Made by a program: the position numbers and the translations under genes
Notes under the pieces: generated by a model
Databases searched by the model: none
Told to the model about the DNA's origin: nothing
What the model saw: only the letters and a program-made list of their open reading frames with translations
Shown: positions 56,759 to 64,000 of the stretch, one piece after another
Numbering within the stretch: position 1 is the first letter of the stretch
Layout: each line of letters opens with the position of its first letter
NCBI GenBank assembly: GCA_003150755.1
Contig: QAMT01000023.1
Location: forward strand, 310,001 to 374,000
Source of the DNA: Phascolarctobacterium sp.
Lineage (GTDB): Bacteria; Bacillota; Negativicutes; Acidaminococcales; Acidaminococcaceae
Direction: 5' to 3'
Length of the DNA: 64,000 nt

Positions 56759-57892
56759 TTATTTAATTTTAATCAGTTCGTAGCTGCGCGTACCCATGCC
56801 GATTTTTTCTGCATGAGCCAGGCAGGTTTTCCATTCGGATTCCGGCGTTATGTTGTGGAAGTGGTCGTGTTTAGCTGCTTCCTCAGGATTTTTTGCAATA
56901 TGCTCGCCCAGAACGGAGTTTTCAAAAGCAGGTGCAGCGTTAACAAGGTCGGCGCAAGCCTGGTCAAGTGCAACCGGGTCAAACGAAGCCAGCATGCCGA
57001 TATCCGGCACAACAGGTGCGTCGTTTTCGGCGTGGCAGTCGCAGTACGGAGATACATCGACAATCAGGCTGATATGGAACTGCGGCCTGCCTGCCAGCAC
57101 TGCCCAGGCATATTCCGCCATGCGTTTATTCAGCATTTCCATGCTGGCGCTGACTTCCGGCGGGTTTACGGCATCCATCGGGCACGCGCCGATGCAGCGT
57201 CCGCAGCCTACGCATTTATCCCAGTCGATATGTGCTTTTTTGTTTTCAATCACCGGTGCGCCGTGTGCGCAAATGCGCTCGCAGGCATGGCAGCCGATGC
57301 ACTTATCCTGGTCAACCTGGGGTTTGCCGTCGTGGTGCATTTCCATTTTACCGGCGCGGGAACCGCCGCCCATGCCGATATTTTTAATCGCGCCGCCAAA
57401 ACCGGTCATTTCGTGCCCTTTAAAGTGGGTCAGGCTGATGATAACATCCGCATCCATCAGTGCTTTGCCGATTTTGGCTTCTTTAACTACCTCGCCGTTA
57501 GGCACTGGCACATAGGCTTCGTCCGTGCCTTTTAAACCGTCGGCAATAATAACGTGGCAGCCGGTAGAAAAGGGGCTGAAACCGTTTTCGTATGCCGATG
57601 TGATATGCTCAAGCGCGTGCTTGCGGCGGCCCACATATAATGTGTTGCAGTCCGTCAGAAACGGCATGCCGCCAAGTTCTTTTACAACATCCGCCACTGC
57701 TTTGGCATAGTTGGGGCGCAGATAAGAAATGTTACCCGGCTCACCAAAATGAATTTTAATGGCGGCAAATTTTTTGTTGAAGTCGATATTGCCGATACCG
57801 GCAGTTTTAATCAGCTTCGCCAGCTTCTGCGGCAGGCTTAATCCGCCGTAGCCGGTACGCATGTCAGTAAAATAAACTTTTGCTTTCTCCAT
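56759..57892 (-). CDS. DUF362 ferredoxin-domain protein
   Basis: The 377-aa protein has a DUF362 domain in the N-terminal half (KVYFTDMRT..., AIKIHFGEPGNISYLRPNYAKAV, FKGHEMTGFGGAIKNIGMGGGSRAGKMEMH). This is followed by two 4Fe-4S motifs CIGCHACERICAHGAP and CVGCGRCIGACPMDAV (about 190-235), then the rest of DUF362. It is an electron-transfer protein of unknown partner, common in anaerobes. Confidence 0.88.
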   Translation of the reverse strand: MEKAKVYFTDMRTGYGGLSLPQKLAKLIKTAGIGNIDFNKKFAAIKIHFGEPGNISYLRPNYAKAVADVVKELGGMPFLTDCNTLYVGRRKHALEHITSAYENGFSPFSTGCHVIIADGLKGTDEAYVPVPNGEVVKEAKIGKALMDADVIISLTHFKGHEMTGFGGAIKNIGMGGGSRAGKMEMHHDGKPQVDQDKCIGCHACERICAHGAPVIENKKAHIDWDKCVGCGRCIGACPMDAVNPPEVSASMEMLNKRMAEYAWAVLAGRPQFHISLIVDVSPYCDCHAENDAPVVPDIGMLASFDPVALDQACADLVNAAPAFENSVLGEHIAKNPEEAAKHDHFHNITPESEWKTCLAHAEKIGMGTRSYELIKIK

Positions 57893-57956
57893 AAATTATC
57901 CCTCCATAATTTGTGTAAAAGTATGTATTTTGCTGTGCATGTGCTGCACTTTTTAA

Positions 57957-58775
57957 TTATATCAGCCCAGGCAGAAAAATGCCGTCCTCGTAAACATCGG
58001 GCTTGCCCAGATGACGGCTTGGCACAAAGCTGCCGTGGCAATCGCTTCCGCCGCTGATAAGCATGCCTTCGGTTCGGCAATGCGTTAAAAGCAGCTGCGT
58101 ATCCTCTGCGCTGTGCCCGGAATGGTAACATTCAAAACCGTCAAAAGGTTCTTCAATCAACTCAAGCAATGTCTGCGCCAGCCCCGGCCCGTGAAAGGAA
58201 CTTGCAGCGTGGGCGCACAGGGCAACGCCGCCCGCGCCGTGAATAGCGCCGATAACTTCGCGGATGCTTGGAAATGTCGGGAAGCCCAAATCGTGCTCTG
58301 CCGTAAAAATGCGCTGAAAAAAGTCGTTGACGCCGGCGCATAATCCCTTGTCAATCAGATAAGCCAGTGATTTCCAGCCGCCGCGCCTGCGGTCGTAAGT
58401 GTAGTTTTTAAACTCTGTAAAATCCAGCGGCCAGCCCTGTTTGATTAAAAGCTGCACGCTGTCGTCATCCTTTTTCTCCAATAAATATGTGTTGTGCGCC
58501 AAAAGCTCCTGCAAGGGCTTATTGGCAATGTCGATGCCGTAACCCAGGATATGAAATGACATTCCGTCCTTGGTAGAGCATACCTCCACGCCGGGCACGC
58601 ATTTTATGCCGCGCGTATCTGCAAGGCGCATAACCTCCGCCACATTGGCCGTGCTGTCGTGGTCTGTAACGGCAATAATACCAAGCCCCGCACCGGCAGC
58701 AGCGTCAACCAGCTCCTGCGGCGTCCATGTTCCGTCGCTGGCCGTACTGTGGATATGTAAATCAACTTTTCTCAT
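57957..58775 (-). CDS. PHP-domain phosphoesterase
   Basis: The 272-aa protein has PHP motifs: DLHIHSTASDGTW, VTDHDST, CVPGVEVCS, LCAHAAS and GGSDCHG, the metal ligands of the polymerase-and-histidinol-phosphatase fold. It resembles the RnmABC family acting on nucleotides (3',5'-bisphosphate or short RNA). It overlaps the znuB-like gene by 14 bases, so it is probably translated from the same transcript. Confidence 0.85.
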   Translation of the reverse strand: MRKVDLHIHSTASDGTWTPQELVDAAAGAGLGIIAVTDHDSTANVAEVMRLADTRGIKCVPGVEVCSTKDGMSFHILGYGIDIANKPLQELLAHNTYLLEKKDDDSVQLLIKQGWPLDFTEFKNYTYDRRRGGWKSLAYLIDKGLCAGVNDFFQRIFTAEHDLGFPTFPSIREVIGAIHGAGGVALCAHAASSFHGPGLAQTLLELIEEPFDGFECYHSGHSAEDTQLLLTHCRTEGMLISGGSDCHGSFVPSRHLGKPDVYEDGIFLPGLI

Positions 58776-59628
58776 TTTTATCTACCTCGTGGTGATGGCA
58801 GCACACAGCAGGCGGTACTGCATCTTCTTTTACAAAACTTTGCTTTAAGCAGCTTAAAATAAACAGCGCCGTGCCGGTCAAAACAATGGTGCCGCCAGGG
58901 GCAAGGTCGGCATAGTAGGACACGGTAAGCCCCACCGTTACGGTGATAATGCCGTACACAATGCCGCCAATAATCGTCCCGGCAAAGCTGCGCGCCGATT
59001 GCAGGGAGCAGGCAACGGGAATAACCATCATAGCCGATACCAGAAGCAGCCCGACGATGCGCATGGAAAGCGCTACCGTAAGCGCCGTAAGCACCGCCAG
59101 CCACACATTGAGCTTGCCAGCAGGCAAACCTGCGACACGGGCGGAAGTTTCATCAAACGTAATATATTGCAGCGGGCGGTAAAACATTACCGTAAAGGCG
59201 CAGGCAAACAGCCCAAGCACAGCCACAACCCAAAGGTCGGCGGTACTGATGGTCATCAGGCTGCCGAACAGAATGCTGCTTAAATTAAAGCCGCCCATGC
59301 GGTTCATGCTGCTGAAAATTACTGCCAGCCCAATGCCGCTATAAAAAAAGATTGCCAGCACCATTTCGGAAAAAGTGTTCAGCCTGCTGCGCACCTTTTC
59401 GATAACCAGCGCACCCAGAACAGTTGCCAGCGCCGCACTCAGCACCGGCTGCGCACCTAAAAGCGCGCCCCCTGCCACACCGGCAAAGGCAATATGCCCC
59501 AGCCCGTCGCCAATCATCGACTGACGGCGCAATACCAGAAAGCTGCCGATAAGCGGGCAGATAACAGCGACAATCAGCCCTGCCAGCCACGCCCTTTGCA
59601 TAAATCCTGCGGAAAACATTTCTAACAT
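58762..59628 (-). CDS. znuB: Zinc/manganese ABC transporter permease
   Basis: The 288-aa membrane protein of the ABC-3 family has FSAGFMQRAWLAGLIVAVICPLIGSFLVLRRQSMIGDGLGHIAFAGVA at the N terminus and about eight to nine helices. It ends with a His-rich tail CCHHHEVDKNEKS. Metal import from the periplasm with the adjacent ATPase and binding protein. SD GAGG precedes ATG. Confidence 0.88.
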   Translation of the reverse strand: MLEMFSAGFMQRAWLAGLIVAVICPLIGSFLVLRRQSMIGDGLGHIAFAGVAGGALLGAQPVLSAALATVLGALVIEKVRSRLNTFSEMVLAIFFYSGIGLAVIFSSMNRMGGFNLSSILFGSLMTISTADLWVVAVLGLFACAFTVMFYRPLQYITFDETSARVAGLPAGKLNVWLAVLTALTVALSMRIVGLLLVSAMMVIPVACSLQSARSFAGTIIGGIVYGIITVTVGLTVSYYADLAPGGTIVLTGTALFILSCLKQSFVKEDAVPPAVCCHHHEVDKNEKS

Positions 59629-59639
59629 AAAACTTACCT

Positions 59640-60371
59640 CTATCTATAAAAATAACCGTGCTTATGCCTGTGTACCAAAGCCTGATGCACATCGCCCCAG
59701 AAGCAGATGTTATGGTCCAGGCACAGCGCATTTTTGCAAACCTTCACCGCCAGCTCCAAATCGTGCGATACCATGACAATCGTCACGCCCTGCTGCCGGT
59801 TGATTTCGCCCAGCATTGTGTAAAGTTCTTCCTTGGCATCCGGGTCAACGCCGGTTGCCGGTTCGTCAAGCAGCAAAAGCTGCGGATTGCGCACCATGGC
59901 GCGCGCCAGGTACACGCGCTGCTGCTGGCCGCCGCTTAGTTCGCCTATTTTGCGGTGCGACAGTGCTTTCAGCGAAAAACGCTCCATAATGTCGTCCACA
60001 GCAGCCCTGTCCTCATGCGAATAATGCTGAAACATACTGCCGCCGCTTAAACGCCCAAGCGAAACAACCTCGCGCACGCTGATAGGAAACGCCCGGTGCT
60101 GGCGTGCCGGATTCTGCGGCACATAACCGATTTTATCCCACATGGTGAATTTTTCGCGGTCCTGCCCAAAGATAGTAATGCTGCCCTGCATCGGCTTTAA
60201 AATGCCTGCCAAAAGGCGCAGCAGCGTGCTTTTGCCCGCGCCGTTAGGGCCTATGACAGCGACAAAGTCGCCCTTTTCTATTTTCAGCGATAAATCGTTT
60301 AAAATCCAGCCTTCGCCATAGCTGTAACCAAGTTTGTCAATTTCTATTACTGTTTTCATCTTACTTACCAT
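59640..60371 (-). CDS. znuC: Zinc/manganese ABC transporter ATP-binding protein
   Basis: The 243-aa protein has Walker A GPNGAGKST, Q-loop YVPQNP, signature LSGGQQQR, Walker B LLLLDEPATGVD and H-loop VSHD. It powers the ZnuB permease. The start may instead be the ATG four codons in (60359). The first ATG overlaps the znuA stop by 11 bases. Confidence 0.9.
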   Translation of the reverse strand: MVSKMKTVIEIDKLGYSYGEGWILNDLSLKIEKGDFVAVIGPNGAGKSTLLRLLAGILKPMQGSITIFGQDREKFTMWDKIGYVPQNPARQHRAFPISVREVVSLGRLSGGSMFQHYSHEDRAAVDDIMERFSLKALSHRKIGELSGGQQQRVYLARAMVRNPQLLLLDEPATGVDPDAKEELYTMLGEINRQQGVTIVMVSHDLELAVKVCKNALCLDHNICFWGDVHQALVHRHKHGYFYR

Positions 60372-61245
60372 TCAGCGCAATATCAAGGTTTTCGATATTG
60401 TGTTCCATAATCTTCAAATAATCGTCGCCGTTTTTATAACCGGCCTCGCTCAGCCCTTCTATCGGGTCCAGCACCAGGGTCTGCACACCGGCCGCGTTTG
60501 CAATTGTTTCGGCAATGCGCGGGCTGACCAGCGTTTCAAAAAATACGTATTTAATGCCTTCGGCCTGCATAATGCCAAGCAGCCTGTTCAGTGCTGCCGG
60601 AGAAGGCTCAGACTGCGGTGAAAGCCCCATAATCGCTTCCTGCGTCAGTCCGTAATCTTCTGCTAAATGCCCAAAAGCAGCGTGCGTAGTTATAAAAGTT
60701 TTTATTTTGGCGTTCTGCGCTACTGCCTCCAGCTTTTTATCAAGGCTGCTGATTTTTTCGATATACGCCGCCGCGTTTTTTTGATATTCCTCCGCATGTA
60801 CCGGGTCGGCTTTAGCAAACGCATCGCGGATTGCCGCAACCTCTACCGCTGCCTTGCGCGGACTCAGCCAGAAATGCGGGTCGTTTTTGCCGTTGCCTGC
60901 CATAAAGGCGCGCCCTGCTTCCACCGCCTGTACGCCGTCACCGGCAACTGCCGCCAATGCGGGCTGCGCCCACGGCTCGGCGCCGCCGTTATAAACAAAA
61001 ACTCCGGCCTTAGCCAGCCGCGTCAGGTCGCGCGCACTCGGTTCCCAGTCGTGCGGCTCAACGCCGTCGCCAATCATCGTGTAAACGCTTACTTTATCAC
61101 CGCCAACGGCACGCGCAAACTCCGCCATCGGGTAAAAGCTGGCCGCAACCTGCATTTTGCCATCTGCAGAAGCGTTTTGCCCTCCGCCGCAGCCGCAAAC
61201 AGCAAGCGTTAAAAGCACCAGCAGCGCCGCAAAAAATTTTTTCAT
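60361..61245 (-). CDS. znuA: Zinc/manganese substrate-binding lipoprotein
   Basis: The 294-aa cluster A-I binding protein has a signal peptide ending LTLAVCGCGGG. Metal-ligand positions are GVEPHDWEPS (His), NDPHFWLSPRKA (His), THAAFGHLAEDYGL (His) and VLDPIEGLSE (Asp). It lacks the long His-rich loop of E. coli ZnuA. It is first gene of the znuACB-PHP unit, with a palindromic operator upstream. Confidence 0.88.
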   Translation of the reverse strand: MKKFFAALLVLLTLAVCGCGGGQNASADGKMQVAASFYPMAEFARAVGGDKVSVYTMIGDGVEPHDWEPSARDLTRLAKAGVFVYNGGAEPWAQPALAAVAGDGVQAVEAGRAFMAGNGKNDPHFWLSPRKAAVEVAAIRDAFAKADPVHAEEYQKNAAAYIEKISSLDKKLEAVAQNAKIKTFITTHAAFGHLAEDYGLTQEAIMGLSPQSEPSPAALNRLLGIMQAEGIKYVFFETLVSPRIAETIANAAGVQTLVLDPIEGLSEAGYKNGDDYLKIMEHNIENLDIALNGK

Positions 61246-61260
61246 TTTAAGCTCCTTTTA

Positions 61261-61275
61261 ATAAGCAATGCTTAT
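61261..61275. promoter_or_regulatory. Palindromic operator upstream of znuA (Zur/Fur-type candidate)
   Basis: ATAAGCA-A-TGCTTAT is a perfect 15-bp palindrome, 16 bases before the znuA start and overlapping its likely -10. A zinc- or manganese-responsive repressor is the natural candidate. Which one cannot be told from sequence alone. Confidence 0.55.
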
Positions 61276-61386
61276 AATCTTTTGTAAAAAAATATGTAAA
61301 TTATATTTTGTTTTTCTCTGAATCTACATAAAAAAATAAAAAAGGTGTATAATTAAACTATCTTATTTTATACGAGGTATACAGAT

Positions 61387-62037
61387 ATGCAAAAATTACA
61401 GATCAGCAAAAAACAAATTGCTGCTTTTGATATAGACGCGCAGCAAACCTTTACGCCGCTGTGCCCGGATGAACTGCCCGTTGCAGGCGGCGATGAAATT
61501 GCAGGCGAACTTAACGCGCAGGCGCAGTTTGCTTCGCTGCGTGTAGCATCGCGCGATGCGCACAGCCCCAAAGCCGTTTGGATTGCAGGCAACGGCCACG
61601 CGCCGCTGACAGCCGTTGAAGGCTATGCCGACAGCGATTTATACTGGCCCAGCCACGCCATCGTCGGCACAAAAGGCTTTGATTTTATCCCCGGGCTTGA
61701 CCCGAAAACCTATGACTTTCAGGTTTATAAGGGCATTGAGCCGGATAAGCACCCTTATGGTGCGTGTTACCACGATTTAAAGGATACGCTTTCAACCGGC
61801 GTTATCGAATTTTTAAAACAGCACGGCATTACTGCCGTTATCTGCGGCGGTCTTGCTACCGATTACTGCGTTAAAAACACGGTCTTGCAGCTGGTACGCG
61901 CAGGTTTTACGGTTATATTAAACCTGGCTGCCTGCCGCGGCATTGCGCCGGATACCGTTGCTTCCGCCCTTGAAGAAATGCTGGGCGCAGGTGTTATTAT
62001 CGTTAAAAGCAGCGCAGAATTAAGCAGCCTGCTGTAA
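61387..62037 (+). CDS. Nicotinamidase / isochorismatase-family hydrolase
   Basis: The 216-aa protein has a catalytic Asp in AAFDIDAQQTF, a possible metal region SRDAHSP, Lys in GIEPDKHPYG and nucleophile Cys in GGLATDYCVKNT, the pattern of PncA nicotinamidases that return nicotinamide to NAD synthesis. GAGG lies nine bases before ATG. It diverges from znuA. Confidence 0.83.
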   Translation: MQKLQISKKQIAAFDIDAQQTFTPLCPDELPVAGGDEIAGELNAQAQFASLRVASRDAHSPKAVWIAGNGHAPLTAVEGYADSDLYWPSHAIVGTKGFDFIPGLDPKTYDFQVYKGIEPDKHPYGACYHDLKDTLSTGVIEFLKQHGITAVICGGLATDYCVKNTVLQLVRAGFTVILNLAACRGIAPDTVASALEEMLGAGVIIVKSSAELSSLL

Positions 62038-62655
62038 TTACACCGGCACTTCTACAAATTCCGTGCTGACTTCGTTCAGTTCAACCGTGCGGTTCAGCGT
62101 TGCTGTCAGCCACGCTTCGGCTTCTGACTTTTGCTCACGCTTCATATAAAGCAGAATCTGCACGCGCTCGCCGTATTCCGCACCGCTGACGGTAAAAATA
62201 TTCTGGTTGTACAGCTTGTTAATAATGCGTCCGGCTTCGCCCGGCGGAGCGCTGAGCGCAAACACTGTCATTTCCACGCGGCGCGCAAGGCCTGCCGCTT
62301 CAACAGCACCGGCGACGCTGCTAGTATAAGCGCGCACCAAACCGCCCGCACCCAGCTTAATACCGCCAAAGTAGCGAGTCACCACCGCTGCCACACCGCT
62401 AAGGCTTTTTTTGCGCAGCACTTCCAGCATCGGCACACCGGCAGTGCCGCTCGGCTCGCCGTCATCGCTGGACCTTTGCTGCATATCGTTTATAATATAG
62501 GCAGAGCAGTTATGCGTAGCGTCCCAAAATTCCTTTTTGGTGCTTTTGATGAATTCCTGCGCTTCGGCTTCGCTGCTTACCTTTTTCAGCGTACATATAA
62601 ACCGTGATTTTTCAATTACAATTTCTGTACGGCAGTCTTTTTGAATTGTTTGCAT
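62038..62655 (-). CDS. YigZ/IMPACT family protein
   Basis: The 205-aa protein has the UPF0029 signature region EFWDATHNCSAYII...DDGEPSGTAGVPML and VVTRYFGGIKLGAGGLVRAY, then a C-terminal DUF1949 domain. The family is related to translation-regulator IMPACT. Bacterial function is unclear. AAAGGAG precedes ATG. Confidence 0.92.
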   Translation of the reverse strand: MQTIQKDCRTEIVIEKSRFICTLKKVSSEAEAQEFIKSTKKEFWDATHNCSAYIINDMQQRSSDDGEPSGTAGVPMLEVLRKKSLSGVAAVVTRYFGGIKLGAGGLVRAYTSSVAGAVEAAGLARRVEMTVFALSAPPGEAGRIINKLYNQNIFTVSGAEYGERVQILLYMKREQKSEAEAWLTATLNRTVELNEVSTEFVEVPV

Positions 62656-62751
62656 AGTTTGCTCCTTTCCTAAATAATTATATCATAACGGCAAAGCTTT
62701 TATTAACAGCCTGCCGTAAATCTTCTTCCCTGCTTTACGGAGGTGAAGCAC

Positions 62752-64000
62752 TTGACCCATTTAGTACCGCTCATCAGCGACCTTGCCATGATTTTAACGC
62801 TGGCGGGCCTGGCAACCATACTATGTAAAAAACTTAACCAGCCGCTTATCCTCGGCTATATGCTGGCCGGCTTTTTAGCCAGCCCGCACTTTACGCTGCT
62901 GCCCAACGTTATCGACAGCGGCAACATAACCGTCTGGGCAGATATCGGCGTTATCTTTATTCTGTTCGACCTGGGGCTGGATTATAATTTCAATAAAATA
63001 AAAAGCACCGCCAATACAGCGATAATTGCTGCCGTAACAGAGTTTACCGGCATCGCCTGCCTGGGCTTTGCCTGCGCGCAGCTTTTGGGCTGGAGCCTTA
63101 CGGACAGCATTTTTACCGGCTGCATGCTTACAATGAGTTCTACCGCCGTCGTCAGCAAAACGCTGGGCGATATGAATCTTTTAAAAAAGCCTTTTGCTTC
63201 CATTGCCTTTGGTATTCTGGTACTGGAAGACATTTCCGGCATTATTATGATGGTTGTGCTTTCAACTTTAGCAGCGGCAGGCAGCGCTATTTCCGGCATT
63301 GCCATGCTCGAAAGCATCGGCCTTTTGGTATTTTTCCTGATAATCTGTTTTGTAATCGGCATTTACTTTTTGCCAAGCTTCTTTAAACAGGCACGCGAAT
63401 ATTTTAATGACGAAACCCTGCTCATTGTATCTTTAGGGCTGTGCCTCAGCATGGTAGTGCTGGCTTCCAAACTTGGCTTCAGTTCCGCGCTGGGCGCGTT
63501 TTTAATGGGCTGCCTGCTTTCCGGCACAATTTATACCAAACGCACCAAAGAGCTGCTTGAACCGGTCAAAAACCTGTTTTCAGGCATCTTTTTCGTATCC
63601 GTCGGCATGATGGTTGACCCTTCAGTTATCAAAAACAGCCCGCTTACAATTGTTGCGCTTGCCATAACCTTAATTGCCGGCAAATGTATTTTCACATCAC
63701 TCGGCGTCATGCTTTCCGGGCAATCGCTCAAAACTTCCATGCGCTGCGGCTTTTCGCTTACGCAGCTGGGAGAATTTGCCTTCATCGTTGCCAACATCGG
63801 CGCAGGCTACGGCCTGACGGGCAGCTTTTTGTACCCGGTATTTGTTGCGGTATCTGTCCTGACAATTTTCACAACATCTACCATGGTTAAAAGCGCCGAC
63901 AACGCATACCGGCGTTTTTTGCGGCTTCTTCCCAAACGCTTTGCCCTGCTTCTGATTGAAACTCACCGTGAAAACCAAAACATACCGCAGCACTCCGACT
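62752..64000 (+). CDS. CPA2-family cation/proton antiporter, 3' end outside the window
   Basis: The frame starts at TTG 62752 with GGAGG eight bases upstream and stays open to the edge (416 codons). It is polytopic: LGYMLAGFLASPHF, GVIFILFDLGLDYNF, MSSTAVVSKTLGDM, LVLEDISGIIMMVV, ASKLGFSSALGAFLMGCLLS, FFVSVGMMVDPS and LTQLGEFAFIVANIG, the Kef/RosB-type Na+/H+ exchanger pattern. A regulatory domain may follow beyond the edge. Confidence 0.88.
   Translation, partial: MTHLVPLISDLAMILTLAGLATILCKKLNQPLILGYMLAGFLASPHFTLLPNVIDSGNITVWADIGVIFILFDLGLDYNFNKIKSTANTAIIAAVTEFTGIACLGFACAQLLGWSLTDSIFTGCMLTMSSTAVVSKTLGDMNLLKKPFASIAFGILVLEDISGIIMMVVLSTLAAAGSAISGIAMLESIGLLVFFLIICFVIGIYFLPSFFKQAREYFNDETLLIVSLGLCLSMVVLASKLGFSSALGAFLMGCLLSGTIYTKRTKELLEPVKNLFSGIFFVSVGMMVDPSVIKNSPLTIVALAITLIAGKCIFTSLGVMLSGQSLKTSMRCGFSLTQLGEFAFIVANIGAGYGLTGSFLYPVFVAVSVLTIFTTSTMVKSADNAYRRFLRLLPKRFALLLIETHRENQNIPQHSD

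Noticed and set aside
1..64000. CRISPR array
   Set aside because: I found no set of regularly spaced direct repeats. The repeated elements present are promoters, leader hairpins and HxH-coding repeats.

Overview
The window holds a segment of a bacterial chromosome carrying one complete-looking, integrated T7-like podovirus (prophage, about 3.6-47.3 kb), flanked by host genes. The host flanks are richer in G+C and use conventional starts. Their content (pyruvate carboxylase, an AcoR-like regulator, a ZnuABC zinc importer, DUF362 ferredoxin, MATE pump, Fic protein) fits an anaerobic, probably diderm Firmicute such as a member of the Negativicutes. That placement is inference. The prophage is visibly more AT-rich and carries an anaerobic ribonucleotide reductase (NrdD/NrdG), which suits a strict anaerobe.

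Layout. 1-3.6 kb: start of an unidentified gene, MATE transporter, Fic protein, secreted alpha/beta hydrolase and its terminator. 3620 and 47291: a perfect 17-bp direct repeat, read as attL and attR. Between them nearly all genes lie on the minus strand in T7 order, read right to left. Early genes (45.1-41.8 kb) include ArdA and an antirepressor, followed by a single-subunit RNA polymerase (41.6-39.1 kb). DNA metabolism (38.9-25.5 kb) comprises a DUF3310 protein, dUTPase, SSB, endonuclease I, a gp3.5-like protein, primase-helicase, NrdG, NrdD, DNA polymerase A, C5 methylase, ThyX, an FTR-like protein, ligase and exonuclease. Morphogenesis (25.4-8.7 kb) runs from two 7.3-like proteins through portal, scaffold, capsid, tail tubes and the internal virion proteins to the tail fibre. 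Lysis and packaging (8.4-5.0 kb) hold a carbohydrate-binding protein, holin, endolysin, TerS and TerL. Small membrane genes and an excisionase-like gene end the prophage at attL. At the right end a 55-aa ribbon-helix-helix gene and a tyrosine integrase lie on the plus strand. 47.4-64 kb is host again: pyruvate carboxylase, AcoR-like regulator, NlpC/P60 hydrolase, HlyD-like lipoprotein, zinc-ribbon protein, tRNA-Gly(CCC), aspartoacylase-like protein, DUF362 protein, PHP phosphoesterase, ZnuBCA, nicotinamidase-like protein, YigZ and a truncated CPA2 antiporter.

The most notable observations are these. (1) The tail-fibre gene ends in an invertible cassette: a perfect 52-bp inverted repeat brackets the expressed 79-aa tip and a silent 80-aa alternative tip on the other strand, the two meeting tail to tail at overlapping stop codons. 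(2) At least eight phage genes appear to start at ATA or ATT, most at the usual distance from a strong Shine-Dalgarno sequence. Several of these starts restore the T7-family N terminus or length. (3) A family of phage-polymerase promoters (core TCACACATA) includes two tandem pairs with the same 27-bp pitch, plus a plus-strand copy in front of the integrase. (4) Three early leaders carry covarying hairpins resembling T7 RNase III sites. (5) The gp3.5 (amidase / polymerase inhibitor) homologue appears to have lost its zinc-binding site. (6) Lysogeny in this T7-like phage appears to rest on a ribbon-helix-helix repressor with GGAATGCC boxes inside the early promoter.
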